Shown here one piece after another: positions 18,750-27,030 of a DNA stretch of 64,000 nt. Source of the DNA: Lentzea albidocapillata subsp. violacea (GTDB lineage: Bacteria > Actinomycetota > Actinomycetes > Mycobacteriales > Pseudonocardiaceae); contig NZ_FNET01000005.1 in NCBI RefSeq assembly GCF_900100275.1, positions 310,001 through 374,000 of the forward strand. Direction: 5' to 3'. The notes below the pieces were generated by a model. It was not told the DNA's origin, did not search any database, and saw only the letters and a list, made by a program, of their open reading frames with translations. Within the stretch, counting starts at the first letter, position 1. Each line of letters begins with the position of its first letter. The position numbers and the translations under genes were made by a program.

Positions 18750-18773
18750 TACGCGCAGGTGGGGTCGAGGTTC
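18750..18773 (-). promoter_or_regulatory. Candidate ECF promoter for the DUF4142 gene
   Basis: On the minus strand: GAACC (18773-18769), 15-bp spacer, CGTA (18753-18750), 43 bases before the ATG. Same elements as the promoter-like sequence before the sigma gene (spacer 16). Confidence 0.5.
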
Positions 18774-18794
18774 ACGAGCATGCCCAGATGTGCA

Positions 18795-18810
18795 TGTGAC
18801 GTGCATCACA
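18795..18810. promoter_or_regulatory. Crp-family binding site
   Basis: TGTGACGTGCATCACA is an exact match to TGTGA-N6-TCACA. It sits between the two divergent ECF-type promoters, so a Crp/cAMP-type regulator could control both directions. Confidence 0.7.
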
Positions 18811-18821
18811 CAACAATTGGC

Positions 18822-18846
18822 GAACCATTCGGTCCTGATTTACGTA
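18822..18846 (+). promoter_or_regulatory. Candidate autoregulatory ECF promoter of the sigma gene
   Basis: GAACC (18822-18826), 16-bp spacer, CGTA (18843-18846). This has the GAAC/CGT form usual for ECF sigma promoters, about 120 bp before the sigma start. Confidence 0.5.
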
Positions 18847-18966
18847 CCCGAGAGGTTTTCGTGTTCGCGGGGTAGGATCTGGGCGATTCCGTGCTCGGCC
18901 ACCGAGTCGCTAGGACTGCCGCCCGAAGCGAACCTGTCGCCGATACCTGGGGAGGTTGTCAGCTTC

Positions 18967-19494
18967 ATGGTTGATCAGGGCAAGGTCGCACAAGCCCACC
19001 AGGACGAAGAATTGCTCACGTTGCTCTATGGGCAGTTCCAGCGGATGTTGTTCTCGCAGGTCCTGTGCCTGACCAACTACGACCGTCAGTGGACGGAAGA
19101 TGTCGTCCAGGAGACGTTGATCAGGGCTTGGCAGAACTCCGCGCATCTCGTTCGTGATCCCGGCATGTTGCGCGGCTGGCTTTGTACAGTGGCTCGTCGC
19201 ATTGTGATCGACGGATGGCGGAGCCGGCAGGCGCGCCCGCAGGAAGTTGAATTGTTGCGTCCGGACATCGCCGAATCCCCGGACGACACGGAACAGACAC
19301 TTTCAGTAATGGTCATTACTGATGTAGTACGCCAATTGAGTGATGAACACCGTTCCGCGATCTACGAAACGTATGTCATGGGACGAACGGTGAAGGAGGC
19401 CGCGATCGTTCTGGGTGTCCCGGAAGGAACCGTCAAGTCCCGGTTGTACAAGGCGATGCACACGATCCGCCGGGCGCTGCAGGACAGGAGCTAG
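18967..19494 (+). CDS. ECF RNA polymerase sigma factor (SigL-like)
   Basis: 175 aa. Region 2 (DVVQETLIRAWQN.. RGWLCTVARRIVIDGWRS) and region 4 (LSDEHRSAIYETYVMGRTVKEAAIVLGVPEGTVKSRLYKAMHTIRRAL) are clear and there is no extra C-terminal domain. Similar in pattern to M. tuberculosis SigL. ATG 18967 follows a GGGGAGGTTG stretch. The next gene, overlapping or abutting the stop, encodes a zinc-finger anti-sigma factor, so activity should be controlled by release from the membrane. GAACC/CGTA elements before both this gene and the divergent DUF4142 gene suggest autoregulation and a local regulon. Confidence 0.92.
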   Translation: MVDQGKVAQAHQDEELLTLLYGQFQRMLFSQVLCLTNYDRQWTEDVVQETLIRAWQNSAHLVRDPGMLRGWLCTVARRIVIDGWRSRQARPQEVELLRPDIAESPDDTEQTLSVMVITDVVRQLSDEHRSAIYETYVMGRTVKEAAIVLGVPEGTVKSRLYKAMHTIRRALQDRS

Positions 19495-19496
19495 TG

Positions 19497-19937
19497 ATGG
19501 TGACCCATCAACCACATCACGAGCACGCGGGAGCAGGAGCAGACCAAGATCAGGACGACGAAAACCGCACGAGCCCGGAAGGGCCGTGCGGTGATGTGGC
19601 GGCGTATGTGCTGGGCGTGCTCGACCCGGCGCAGCACGTCAGCTTCTCCCGGCACCTAGCCGGGTGCGAGGACTGCCGGCGTGATGCGGCCGACTTCGGC
19701 GTGTTCGTTCCGGTGTTGCGGCCGGCGCTCACCGAAAGTCCACCCGGCATGCGTGAGCCGTGCGCTGTGGCCCGCAGCATCCTGCTGGTGGCGGCGGGCG
19801 TCGTCGTCGCCATCGCCGCCGTGCTGTCGGTCGTGGACTCGCTGGCCTCGCACCCCGACAGCCCCGTCGACGCCGGCACTCTCACGCGCGCGGAATCTGT
19901 CCACGCCGAGAGGTTTCCGCTGGTGGGACCCCTGTGA
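19497..19937 (+). CDS. Membrane anti-sigma factor with zinc-binding ZAS motif
   Basis: 146 aa from ATG 19497; GTG 19494 overlaps the sigma stop. The cytoplasmic anti-sigma domain carries the His-x3-Cys-x2-Cys signature HLAGCEDC with an upstream conserved region (CGDVAAYVLGVLDPAQHVSFSRHL). One membrane helix (ARSILLVAAGVVVAIAAVLSVV) and a short external tail of about 30 residues follow. It should bind the preceding ECF sigma factor. The external part is too small for a ligand-binding domain, so signal input probably comes through the zinc motif or a partner. Confidence 0.88.
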   Translation: MVTHQPHHEHAGAGADQDQDDENRTSPEGPCGDVAAYVLGVLDPAQHVSFSRHLAGCEDCRRDAADFGVFVPVLRPALTESPPGMREPCAVARSILLVAAGVVVAIAAVLSVVDSLASHPDSPVDAGTLTRAESVHAERFPLVGPL

Positions 19938-20109
19938 ATCCTGGCGGGAACCGATGAGCAGACAGGCGAGGCGGAACCACCCGCGCACCAGCCTGGCGAA
20001 GATCATCGCGTTATACCCGCTCACCACTGCGAACAGCTCACAGTTCCGTTGGTCGTTACCTGTGGGTAAGTTTGCCCGACGCCGAAGCGCAGGTCTCTAC
20101 GGTCGGCAC

Positions 20110-20154
20110 CGAAGGAACACCGAAACCTTCGACCTGCGGTCCTCTCGGTACCGA
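20110..20154. promoter_or_regulatory. Inverted repeats upstream of the LAL regulator
   Basis: CGAAGG-N10-CCTTCG (20110-20131) and the perfect palindrome TCGGTACCGA (20145-20154), ending 18 bp before the start of the LuxR gene. ACCGAAGG occurs twice in the stretch. The rest of 19938-20172 shows no convincing gene. Possible operator region; no family match known to me. Confidence 0.35.
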
Positions 20155-20172
20155 AGGCAGGGGTGAACAGAG

Positions 20173-22713
20173 GTGACATCTCCACTACTCGGCCGGGACT
20201 CGGAACTTGCGACTCTCGGACGTTTACTGGACGACGCGGTCCAGGGAACGGGCTCGTGCGTCGTCGTCACCGGTGGGTTCGGCATCGGCAAGACGGCGGT
20301 GCTCGACGCGCTCGCCGCCGACGCCCGCCAACGCGGGTTCACCGTTCGCCTGGCCAAGAGCGCCCGCCTGGAGAGCCACCTCCCCGGCGCGGTGGTGCGG
20401 CAGCTCGCACCGTGCCTCGCGAACGAGCACGACCTGGAGGAGCTCTACGCGCGCGCCGCGAACTCCGCGCGCAAGTCGCCGATCCTGATGGTCGTCGACG
20501 ACGTGCACGTCGCCGACACCTTCTCCAAGCGCGCTCTCGCGTACCTGCGTCCACGGCTGCAGGAGATGCCGGTCGTCATCGCGCTCGGCGCGTCCCAGGG
20601 CTACCTCGCCACGGACGAGGTCACGCTGCCCGAGATCGCCGGCGCCCATCCGAACCGCCTCGACCTCGCCGGCCTCGACGTCACCGCCGTCGAAAGCCTC
20701 ACCGAGAAGTTCCCGGGCCGGGACGCTAAGCGCTGCCACGAGCTCACCGGCGGCAATCCCTATCTGCTGCAAGCCTTGCTGCGCGAGGAAGGCGAGGGTT
20801 CGGCCGCGGTCGGCGAGATGATCGGCATGCGGCTGCGCGAGTACACCGGAGCCGCCGAGGTCGCCCGCTCCGCGGCGGTCCTGGACGGTGACGCCGGCCT
20901 CGAACTGCTCTCCGCGCTCACCGGCTTCGACGCGCTGCCTGCCGTCGACATGCTCGTCCGCCTCGGCGTGCTCGCCGACACCGACCCGCTGACGTTCCGG
21001 TATCCGTTCGTGCGCAACAGCATCCTCGCCGACATGCCGATCGCGGTCCGTTCCGCCGCGCACTCCCGTGCCGCCTGGCTGCTGTTCGAGTCGGACGCCC
21101 CGGACGAGCGCGTCGCCGAGCACGTGCTGAAGGCCAGATCCGTGCGCCTGCCGTGGTCCGTCGACCTGCTGCGCGAGGTCGGCGGCGTCGAGCACCTGGA
21201 ACGAGCGCTCGAAGAGCATCTGTCCGATGAGGACCGGTTGGCGGTCGAGGTCGAACTCGGACACACGGAACACCTGCAGGACAACGCACTGGGCCGCGAC
21301 CGGGTCCGGGATGCGCTGATGCGGTGCGAGGACCCGAACCTCGCCGCGAACGTCGCGCTGGCGTTGATCCAGCGAATGTGCACGGGTTCGGACGCGCACT
21401 TCGCCGTCTCTCTCGCGATCATGGTCGTCGCCCGGCTGCTGCCGGAGGACCGCGACAAGGTCTGGAACCTCGTCTGCACCACCTATCTCCTGGCCGCCAA
21501 CCGCGACGCGCGCATGGCCAACTGCGCGGGCAAGTACTTCGAGGACCTCGTCGGCGACATCCCGCAGGCCCCGAACCTCCAACGCGCCCGGTCGGCACTG
21601 CTCGCGGTCGGCAGCGCCCGCAGCGGCGACTCGTACACCGAGGCCGTCGAGTACGCGCTGGAGGCACTCGAAGGTGAGTGGATCGACGTCTTCGGCGCGT
21701 CCTACATCTTCACGTTCCTCGTGCCGGTGCTCGGCGACAATCCCGAGCACATCAACAAGTTCTGGCTCTCGCACAGCACCGCGCCGGTCTCGCACGACCC
21801 GCACCTGCGCCGCGGGATGCTCAGCATGATCGCCCGTGCGTGCGCCTTCCATAACAGTGGAGACCTGGCGCGCGCGTACACGTTCCTGACGCCGCCGGTC
21901 TCGACGGGCAACAGGGAGTGCCCGTCCGTCGTGCTCGCGACCGCGAAACTGGCCGAGGTCTGCATCGAGATGGGCCAGTTCGACGAGGCGGCCCCACTCG
22001 TCGCCGAGGACGGCAACCTGTTGCAGCACATCAACATCGTCTACGCCCGTGGCCGCCTCAAGCTCGCGTCGTGCCACGCGGAGGGTGCACTGGAGGACCT
22101 GCTGGAAGCGGGCCGCCGGCTCACCGCACGCGAGATGCCCAACCCCGCGCTCATCGCGTGGCGGCATCACGCCGTGCGCGCGTATCTAGCGCTGGGCAAC
22201 CGTGACGACGCTGCCCGGCTCGCGCACGAGGAACTCGACCTGGCCAAGCGGTGGGGGTCGACGAGGGTGATCGGCACGGCGTTGATGAGCGTCGGCATGA
22301 GCACCGACGACATCGACGTCCTTACCGAGGCCGAACAACTTCTCGCCTCGTCACCGCACCGCCTGCTGCACGCCCAGTCGTTGTACTGGCTTGGCCACCA
22401 CCTGCGCCGCAAGGGCCGGGCCGACGAGGCCGCGGACCACCTGCGGAGGTCGTTCGAACTGGCCCGCCAGCTGAGCGCGCACCCGCTGGCCAAACTCGCG
22501 GGCAACGAGGTCCGCGACGAGGACGACCAGGTGCAGGGCCTGACGAAGCAGGAGAACCGGGTCGCGCGGATGGCGGCGCAGGGCCTGACGAACCGGCAGA
22601 TCGCCGAAGACCTGCACCTCACCCGGCGCACGGTGGAACTGCACCTGTCGAGCGCCTACCGCAAGCTCGGCATCACGGGACGAGCGGAGCTCGTCGCCGC
22701 CTTGTGGTCCTGA
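20173..22713 (+). CDS. LAL-type LuxR transcriptional regulator with N-terminal AAA ATPase
   Basis: 846 aa, GTG start. N-terminal ATPase (AAA_16): LLGRDSELATLGRLL, Walker A GGFGIGKTA, Walker B ILMVVDDVHVAD. A long helical, TPR-like middle follows. The C-terminal LuxR helix-turn-helix (about 785-840) reads LTKQENRVARMAAQGLTNRQIAEDL and RTVELHLSSAYRKLGI. This is the large ATP-binding LuxR (MalT-like) architecture common in actinomycete pathway control. It stands alone, so its target is not clear from context. Full length and undisrupted. Confidence 0.93.
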   Translation: MTSPLLGRDSELATLGRLLDDAVQGTGSCVVVTGGFGIGKTAVLDALAADARQRGFTVRLAKSARLESHLPGAVVRQLAPCLANEHDLEELYARAANSARKSPILMVVDDVHVADTFSKRALAYLRPRLQEMPVVIALGASQGYLATDEVTLPEIAGAHPNRLDLAGLDVTAVESLTEKFPGRDAKRCHELTGGNPYLLQALLREEGEGSAAVGEMIGMRLREYTGAAEVARSAAVLDGDAGLELLSALTGFDALPAVDMLVRLGVLADTDPLTFRYPFVRNSILADMPIAVRSAAHSRAAWLLFESDAPDERVAEHVLKARSVRLPWSVDLLREVGGVEHLERALEEHLSDEDRLAVEVELGHTEHLQDNALGRDRVRDALMRCEDPNLAANVALALIQRMCTGSDAHFAVSLAIMVVARLLPEDRDKVWNLVCTTYLLAANRDARMANCAGKYFEDLVGDIPQAPNLQRARSALLAVGSARSGDSYTEAVEYALEALEGEWIDVFGASYIFTFLVPVLGDNPEHINKFWLSHSTAPVSHDPHLRRGMLSMIARACAFHNSGDLARAYTFLTPPVSTGNRECPSVVLATAKLAEVCIEMGQFDEAAPLVAEDGNLLQHINIVYARGRLKLASCHAEGALEDLLEAGRRLTAREMPNPALIAWRHHAVRAYLALGNRDDAARLAHEELDLAKRWGSTRVIGTALMSVGMSTDDIDVLTEAEQLLASSPHRLLHAQSLYWLGHHLRRKGRADEAADHLRRSFELARQLSAHPLAKLAGNEVRDEDDQVQGLTKQENRVARMAAQGLTNRQIAEDLHLTRRTVELHLSSAYRKLGITGRAELVAALWS

Positions 22714-22773
22714 CGGCGACCGGCAGGCCTGCATGTCTCGTGATTGAGCCGAACTTCCGGTCCGTGATCTCGG

Positions 22774-23421
22774 TTACCCGAGTTGTGAAGCCTCGCGCGC
22801 AAGGGTCTCGATGCGGTCCCAGTCGCCCTGCACGAGCGCGTCCTTGGGAGCCAGCCACGAGCCGCCGACGCAACCGACGTTCGGCAGCGCGAGGTAGTTC
22901 GGCGCGGTCTGCGGGGTGATGCCGCCGGTCGGGCAGAACCGCACGTGCGGGACCGGACCGCCGATCGACTTCAGGTAGTCGACCCCGCCCGCCGCCTCGG
23001 CCGGGAAGAACTTCAGCGCGGTCAGCCCGCGCTCGGCCAGCCGCAGCACCTCGGACACCGTCGCCGCGCCCGGCAGGTACGGCAGTCCGGTCGCGTCCGC
23101 CGCGTCGAGCACCCGGTCGGTCGTGCCGGGAGTGACGAGGAACGCCGCCCCGGCCTTCGCCGCCTGCTCCGCGTGCTCCGGTGCCGTGACGGTGCCCGCG
23201 CCGATCACGATCTCAGGGACCTCGCGCGCGACGTTCTCGATCGCGGCCAGTGCGGCAGGGGTGCGCAGCGTGAGCTCGATGACGCGAACGCCACCGCGCA
23301 GCAGTGCCCGGGCGAGCGGCACCGCGTGGTCGGCGTCGTCGACCACGACGACGGGGATGACGGGCGACAGACCGAGGAGGTCCGCGCCAGTGGTCACCCG
23401 AAGATTGTCACCGTTGGTCAC
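22774..23421 (-). CDS. eda: 2-keto-3-deoxy-6-phosphogluconate (KDPG) aldolase
   Basis: 215 aa. It splits KDPG to pyruvate and glyceraldehyde-3-phosphate in the Entner-Doudoroff pathway. The class I aldolase barrel shows the family landmarks: catalytic Glu in VIELTLRTP, IGAGTVTAPEHAEQAAKAGAAFLVTPG, Schiff-base Lys in LTALKFFPAEAAGG, and FCPTGGI. GTG 23421 is chosen because AAGGAG lies upstream; longer in-frame extensions run into repeat B and are not protein-like. edd lies upstream on the same strand but 375 bp away. Confidence 0.92.
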   Translation of the reverse strand: MTNGDNLRVTTGADLLGLSPVIPVVVVDDADHAVPLARALLRGGVRVIELTLRTPAALAAIENVAREVPEIVIGAGTVTAPEHAEQAAKAGAAFLVTPGTTDRVLDAADATGLPYLPGAATVSEVLRLAERGLTALKFFPAEAAGGVDYLKSIGGPVPHVRFCPTGGITPQTAPNYLALPNVGCVGGSWLAPKDALVQGDWDRIETLAREASQLG

Positions 23422-23473
23422 TGCTGCTCTCCTTGCGGAACTGGGCCGAATCTGGGGCCGGTGTGGAACCGAA

Positions 23474-23484
23474 ACCGATATATC
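23474..23484. repeat. AT-rich palindrome copy (AACCGATATATCG)
   Basis: Perfect GATATATC core at 23477-23484, followed by a second half-site, CATATCAG. 53-63 bp upstream of the eda start. Confidence 0.6.
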
Positions 23485-23541
23485 GCATATCAGTCTGCCG
23501 ACTGCCCTCACGCCCGGCGACCGCACGCCTGCTGCCTCTCG

Positions 23542-23598
23542 CCGGATGCAAAATACGTTTGCGGACGAAGTCAAAAGACTCATTGCAATGGCATCCGG
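23542..23598. repeat. REP-like repeat, copy B
   Basis: Exact 8-bp inverted ends CCGGATGC/GCATCCGG enclose a core whose 38 bases (23555-23592) are identical to copy D at 49607-49644. The inverted ends can be extended imperfectly to about 20 bp on each side (23528-23617). The right half, GTCAAAAGACTCATTGC, is the same arm type as in copies A and C. Confidence 0.8.
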
Positions 23599-23695
23599 GC
23601 GGGTAGCAGGGCGGTAGCGGACGGGCTGGGCGGTGAGGTCGGCGCGGTCTGCGGACGGGTTGGCGGGCTGGGTCTGGGCGGGCTTCGCCGCGCCT

Positions 23696-23740
23696 TTGCA
23701 ATGGGTCTTTTGACGACGAAGTCCAAAGAGTCATTGCTAA
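23696..23740. repeat. REP-like repeat, copy C
   Basis: Imperfect palindrome: TTGCAATGGGTCTTTTGACG on the left, CAAAGAGTCATTGCTAA on the right. The right arm matches copy A base for base over AAAGAGTCATTGCTAAGG. 57 bp after the edd stop. Confidence 0.78.
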
Positions 23741-23765
23741 GGCGCAGGTCAGCTGTGTGTCGAGG

Positions 23766-23779
23766 ACCAATATATTGGT
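23766..23779. repeat. AT-rich palindrome copy (ACCAATATATTGGT)
   Basis: Perfect 14-bp palindrome, 18 bp beyond the edd stop and next to repeat C. The best-formed CAATATATTG-type copy. Confidence 0.65.
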
Positions 23780-23796
23780 GGTGCCGGGTAGGACGG

Positions 23797-25653
23797 CTAG
23801 TGGTGGGTGACCGGGGCGAAGTGGTCGGCGGTGATCGGGCCGAACACCGTCGCGCCCCGGTCGGCCGGTCCGACGCTACGGCGCAGGGCGGCGAAGAGCT
23901 CGCGGCCCGTGCCCATCCACTCGCGGCTGGTCGGCGGGAAGTCCACCAGCGGGCGGGTCGCCAGCTCCTCCGCGGGCACCCGGACCTCCAGGGTTCCGGC
24001 GGTGGCGTCCAGGCGCACGACGTCGCCGTCGCGGACTCGGCCGAGCGGGCCGCCGACCGCGGCTTCCGGGGTGAGCTGGATGGCGGCCGGGATCTTGCCC
24101 GAGGCGCCGGACATGCGGCCGTCGGTCACGAGGGCGACCTTGTAGCCGCGGTCCATCAGGACGCCGAGTGGCGGGGTGAGCTTGTGGAGTTCGGGCATGC
24201 CGTTGGCCTGCGGGCCCTGCTGGCGGACCACCACGACGACGTCGCGGTCCAGTTCGCCCGCCCTGAAGGCCTCCTGGAACGCCTCCTGCGTGGTGAAGAC
24301 GCGGGCCGGGGCCTCGACGACGTGGTTCTCCGTCGCCACGGCCGAGACCTTGATGACGGCGCGGCCCAGGTTGCCGGCGAGCATGCGCAGGCCGCCGTCC
24401 GAGGCGAACGGGTCGGAGGCCGGGCGCAGGACCTCTAGGTCCAGGGAGCGGCCGGGGCCGTCGACCCAGATCAGTTCGCCGTCGGCCAGCATCGGTTCCT
24501 GTCGATAGCGGTCCAGGCCGTGGCCGGCGACGGTGTTGACGTCGGCGTGCAGGAGGCCGGAGTCCAGCAGGGTGCCCACGACGAACTGGACGCCGCCCGC
24601 CGCCTGGAAGTGGTTGATGTCGGCGCCGCCGTTCGGGTAGACCCGCGCGATCAGCGGCACCACCGAGGACAGGTCGGAGAAGTCGTCCCAGCTCAGCTCG
24701 ATGCCCGCGGCGGCGGCGATGGCGACCAGGTGCATCGTGTGGTTCGTCGAGCCGCCGGTCGCCAGCAGGGCGACGACGCCGTTGACGACGGCCTTCTCGT
24801 CGACGACGTGCGCGATCGGGGTGTAGCCCTCGCCCTTGGCCATCTCGACGGCGCGGCGGCCGGCGTACTCGGTCAACGCGCGCCGCAGACCCGTGCCCGG
24901 CGGCACGAACGAGGCGCCCGGCAGGTGCAGGCCCATGACCTCGACGACCATCTGGTTCGAGTTCGCGGTGCCGTAGAACGTGCAGGTGCCGGGGGAGTGG
25001 TACGAGGCGGCCTCGGCCTCCAGCAGGTCCTCGCGGGACGCCTTGCCCTCCGCGTACAGCTGCCGGACGCGGGCCTTCTCCTTGTTCGACAGGCCGGACG
25101 ACATCGGGCCCGCGGGCACCAGGATCGACGGCAGGTGCCCGAACGACAGCGCGCCGATCAGCAGGCCCGGCACGATCTTGTCGCACACGCCGAGCAGTAC
25201 CGCGGCGTCGAACATCTCGTGTGACAGGGCGACACCGGTCGACATCGCGATGACGTCGCGGCTGAACAGCGACAGCTCCATGCCCTCGCGGCCCTGGGTG
25301 ATGCCGTCGCACATCGCGGGCACACCGCCCGCGAACTGGGACACGCCGCCGACAGCGCGGACCGCGTCCTTGATCCAGGACGGGTACTCCTGGAACGGCT
25401 GGTGGGCCGACAGCATGTCGTTGTAGGACGAGACGATCGCGACGTTGGACTTGCGCAGCGCGCGCAGCGCGGCCTTGTCGCCGCCGGTGATTCCGGCGAA
25501 GCCGTGCGCGAGGTTGCTGCAGGCGAAGCCGGACCGGGACGTTCCGTCCTGCGCGGCGGCGGCCACGCGCTCGAGGTACGCACGGCGTGAATCGGCGCTT
25601 CGGGCGGCGATCCGGCGTGTCACCTCTGTCAGAACAGGATGCAGTTCGGTCAT
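23797..25653 (-). CDS. edd: Phosphogluconate dehydratase
   Basis: 618 aa, IlvD/Edd family. It dehydrates 6-phosphogluconate to KDPG, the first dedicated Entner-Doudoroff step. Cluster ligands and family motifs include [54 protein letters not shown] and [18 protein letters not shown]. The [13 protein letters not shown] start and the length fit Edd rather than IlvD. ATG 25653. eda is downstream on the same strand, so edd-eda form a pathway pair separated by repeats. Many actinomycetes lack this pathway, so it may reflect sugar-acid use. Confidence 0.93.
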   Translation of the reverse strand: MTELHPVLTEVTRRIAARSADSRRAYLERVAAAAQDGTSRSGFACSNLAHGFAGITGGDKAALRALRKSNVAIVSSYNDMLSAHQPFQEYPSWIKDAVRAVGGVSQFAGGVPAMCDGITQGREGMELSLFSRDVIAMSTGVALSHEMFDAAVLLGVCDKIVPGLLIGALSFGHLPSILVPAGPMSSGLSNKEKARVRQLYAEGKASREDLLEAEAASYHSPGTCTFYGTANSNQMVVEVMGLHLPGASFVPPGTGLRRALTEYAGRRAVEMAKGEGYTPIAHVVDEKAVVNGVVALLATGGSTNHTMHLVAIAAAAGIELSWDDFSDLSSVVPLIARVYPNGGADINHFQAAGGVQFVVGTLLDSGLLHADVNTVAGHGLDRYRQEPMLADGELIWVDGPGRSLDLEVLRPASDPFASDGGLRMLAGNLGRAVIKVSAVATENHVVEAPARVFTTQEAFQEAFRAGELDRDVVVVVRQQGPQANGMPELHKLTPPLGVLMDRGYKVALVTDGRMSGASGKIPAAIQLTPEAAVGGPLGRVRDGDVVRLDATAGTLEVRVPAEELATRPLVDFPPTSREWMGTGRELFAALRRSVGPADRGATVFGPITADHFAPVTHH

Positions 25654-25812
25654 GGGTATCTCCGGGTCATCACGGGCCGTGGTGGGGCCCTTACGAGACG
25701 ACAACGGTGGCGTCCCACGAACGGGCGTGACGCCACACACAGTAAGTCATGGCTGGTCGCAGACACAAAAACGATTCAGTAGATGGGAGGCGACCAGTTT
25801 TGAATCTTGGCG

Positions 25813-25828
25813 TGTGGTGCTTGTCACA
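25813..25828. promoter_or_regulatory. Crp-like site upstream of the sdh operon
   Basis: TGTGGTGCTTGTCACA matches TGTGA-N6-TCACA with one mismatch, 52 bp before the first operon gene. It lies in the 226-bp divergent edd/sdh spacer, which otherwise shows no gene. Crp control of the Sdh1 operon has been reported in mycobacteria, which fits. Confidence 0.6.
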
Positions 25829-25879
25829 TGGCTTGAGATTGGGCAGAGTGCGGGGCACGACCTTGAACGGAGGTGTCCC

Positions 25880-26170
25880 ATGAACTCCACGGAGATCGTC
25901 GAGCTGCGCCGGGTCATCGGCCAGATGCGGCATGCCGTCAGCAACCTGCGCACCAGGTACGGCGACGTGGCAGCCGTGCAACGCCTGGCCAACGACGTGG
26001 AACGCATGGACATCGACGCCACCGAACTCGTCGACCTGAGCACCCCGAGGCAACGTGAAGCGCCTCAAGTGGAACGCGAGGTCGTGGTCGTGCCAGACAC
26101 GCCTTACGACGAGTCGCTCTGGAAGGACGCGGACGACGAAGGGCTCGGTGGGTACCGGAACCGGACCTGA
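25880..26170 (+). CDS. Small conserved protein of the Sdh1 operon (Rv0250c-like)
   Basis: 96 aa, ATG after GGAGG. The helical N-terminal half reads VELRRVIGQMRHAVSNLR and RLANDVERMDIDATELVDL; the tail is acidic. Size and position match M. tuberculosis Rv0250c, a 97-aa protein directly before the Sdh1 genes. The function of that family is unknown to me; co-expression with succinate dehydrogenase is implied by the 86-bp spacing and same strand. Confidence 0.75.
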   Translation: MNSTEIVELRRVIGQMRHAVSNLRTRYGDVAAVQRLANDVERMDIDATELVDLSTPRQREAPQVEREVVVVPDTPYDESLWKDADDEGLGGYRNRT

Positions 26171-26256
26171 CCCAGTCCTTACTTACGGCCCTCGCAGACA
26201 GCGGGGGCCGTTACGCGTTTCCTCCACAACGACGTGGACCCCCAGAAAGGTGAGTA

Positions 26257-27021
26257 ATGGCGAGGGCAGAGATCGCCGCCAGGACTCTGCGCACGGACCG
26301 ATGGTGGTTGCCGCCGCTGACGACATTCGTCGGCTTGCTGCTCATCTCGATCTACGCGGCGTTCCGCACGTTCCAGGGGGACTACTACTGGGTCGACCAG
26401 TACCACTACCTCACACCGATGTACTCGCCGTGTCTCACCGAGGAGTGCGTCCCCGCGGCCTCGCACTTCGGTCAGTGGTTCCCGGCGCTGCCAGGCTTCC
26501 TGACCCCGCCGCTGCTGATCATCCCGTTCCTGCTGGGATTCCGCATCACCTGCTACTACTACCGCAAGGCCTACTACCGCGCGGCCTGGGCGTCGCCGCC
26601 CGCGTGCGCGGTGGCCGAGCCGCACAGCAAGTACACCGGTGAGACCAGGTTCCCGCTGATCGCGCAGAACCTGCACCGCTACTTCTTCTACGCGGCGTCA
26701 CTCCTGTTGCTGATCAACATCTACGACGCGGTCCTCGCGTTCGGCACCGGCGTCGGCCTGGGCAACATCATCCTGCTGGTCAACGTGAGCCTGCTGGCCG
26801 CGTACACGCTGTCGTGCCACTCGTGCCGGCACATCGCGGGCGGGCGGCTCAAGCACTTCTCCAAGCACCCGGTCCGGTACTGGATGTGGACGCAGATCTC
26901 GAAGCTGAACAACCGGCACATGCAACTCGCGTGGGCCTCGCTGATCTTCGTCTGCCTCACGGACCTGTACGTCGCGCTGGTCGCCTCGGGAACGATCTCC
27001 GACCTCCGCTTCATCAACTAA
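26257..27021 (+). CDS. Succinate dehydrogenase membrane anchor subunit (Sdh1 type)
   Basis: 254 aa, ATG after AAAGGTGAGT. Five hydrophobic helices with paired His/Cys-rich regions (YDAVLAFG.., AAYTLSCHSCRHIAGG, CYYYRKAYYRAAW). It matches the single large anchor of the Rv0249c type rather than separate SdhC and SdhD. It holds the flavoprotein/iron-sulfur subcomplex at the membrane and passes electrons to menaquinone. sdhA begins 9 bp after its stop. Confidence 0.88.
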   Translation: MARAEIAARTLRTDRWWLPPLTTFVGLLLISIYAAFRTFQGDYYWVDQYHYLTPMYSPCLTEECVPAASHFGQWFPALPGFLTPPLLIIPFLLGFRITCYYYRKAYYRAAWASPPACAVAEPHSKYTGETRFPLIAQNLHRYFFYAASLLLLINIYDAVLAFGTGVGLGNIILLVNVSLLAAYTLSCHSCRHIAGGRLKHFSKHPVRYWMWTQISKLNNRHMQLAWASLIFVCLTDLYVALVASGTISDLRFIN

Positions 27022-27030
27022 GGAGTGGTT

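Larger units (their letters stand above)
23422..23796. other. Repeat-rich spacer between edd and eda
   Basis: No gene seen. It holds an AT-rich palindrome at each end (23474 and 23766) and two REP-like repeats between them (B and C), separated by GC-rich GGCGGGCTGGG-type sequence. Being between two same-strand pathway genes, it may uncouple their expression. Confidence 0.7.

Noticed and set aside
19953..20166. 71-codon basic frame between the anti-sigma and LAL genes
   Set aside because: No ribosome site, poor codon use, and it runs through the inverted repeats upstream of the LAL gene.
20224..22170. Long minus-strand open frame opposite the LAL regulator
   Set aside because: Low-complexity translation and no ribosome site; the plus-strand gene has clear ATPase and LuxR domains.
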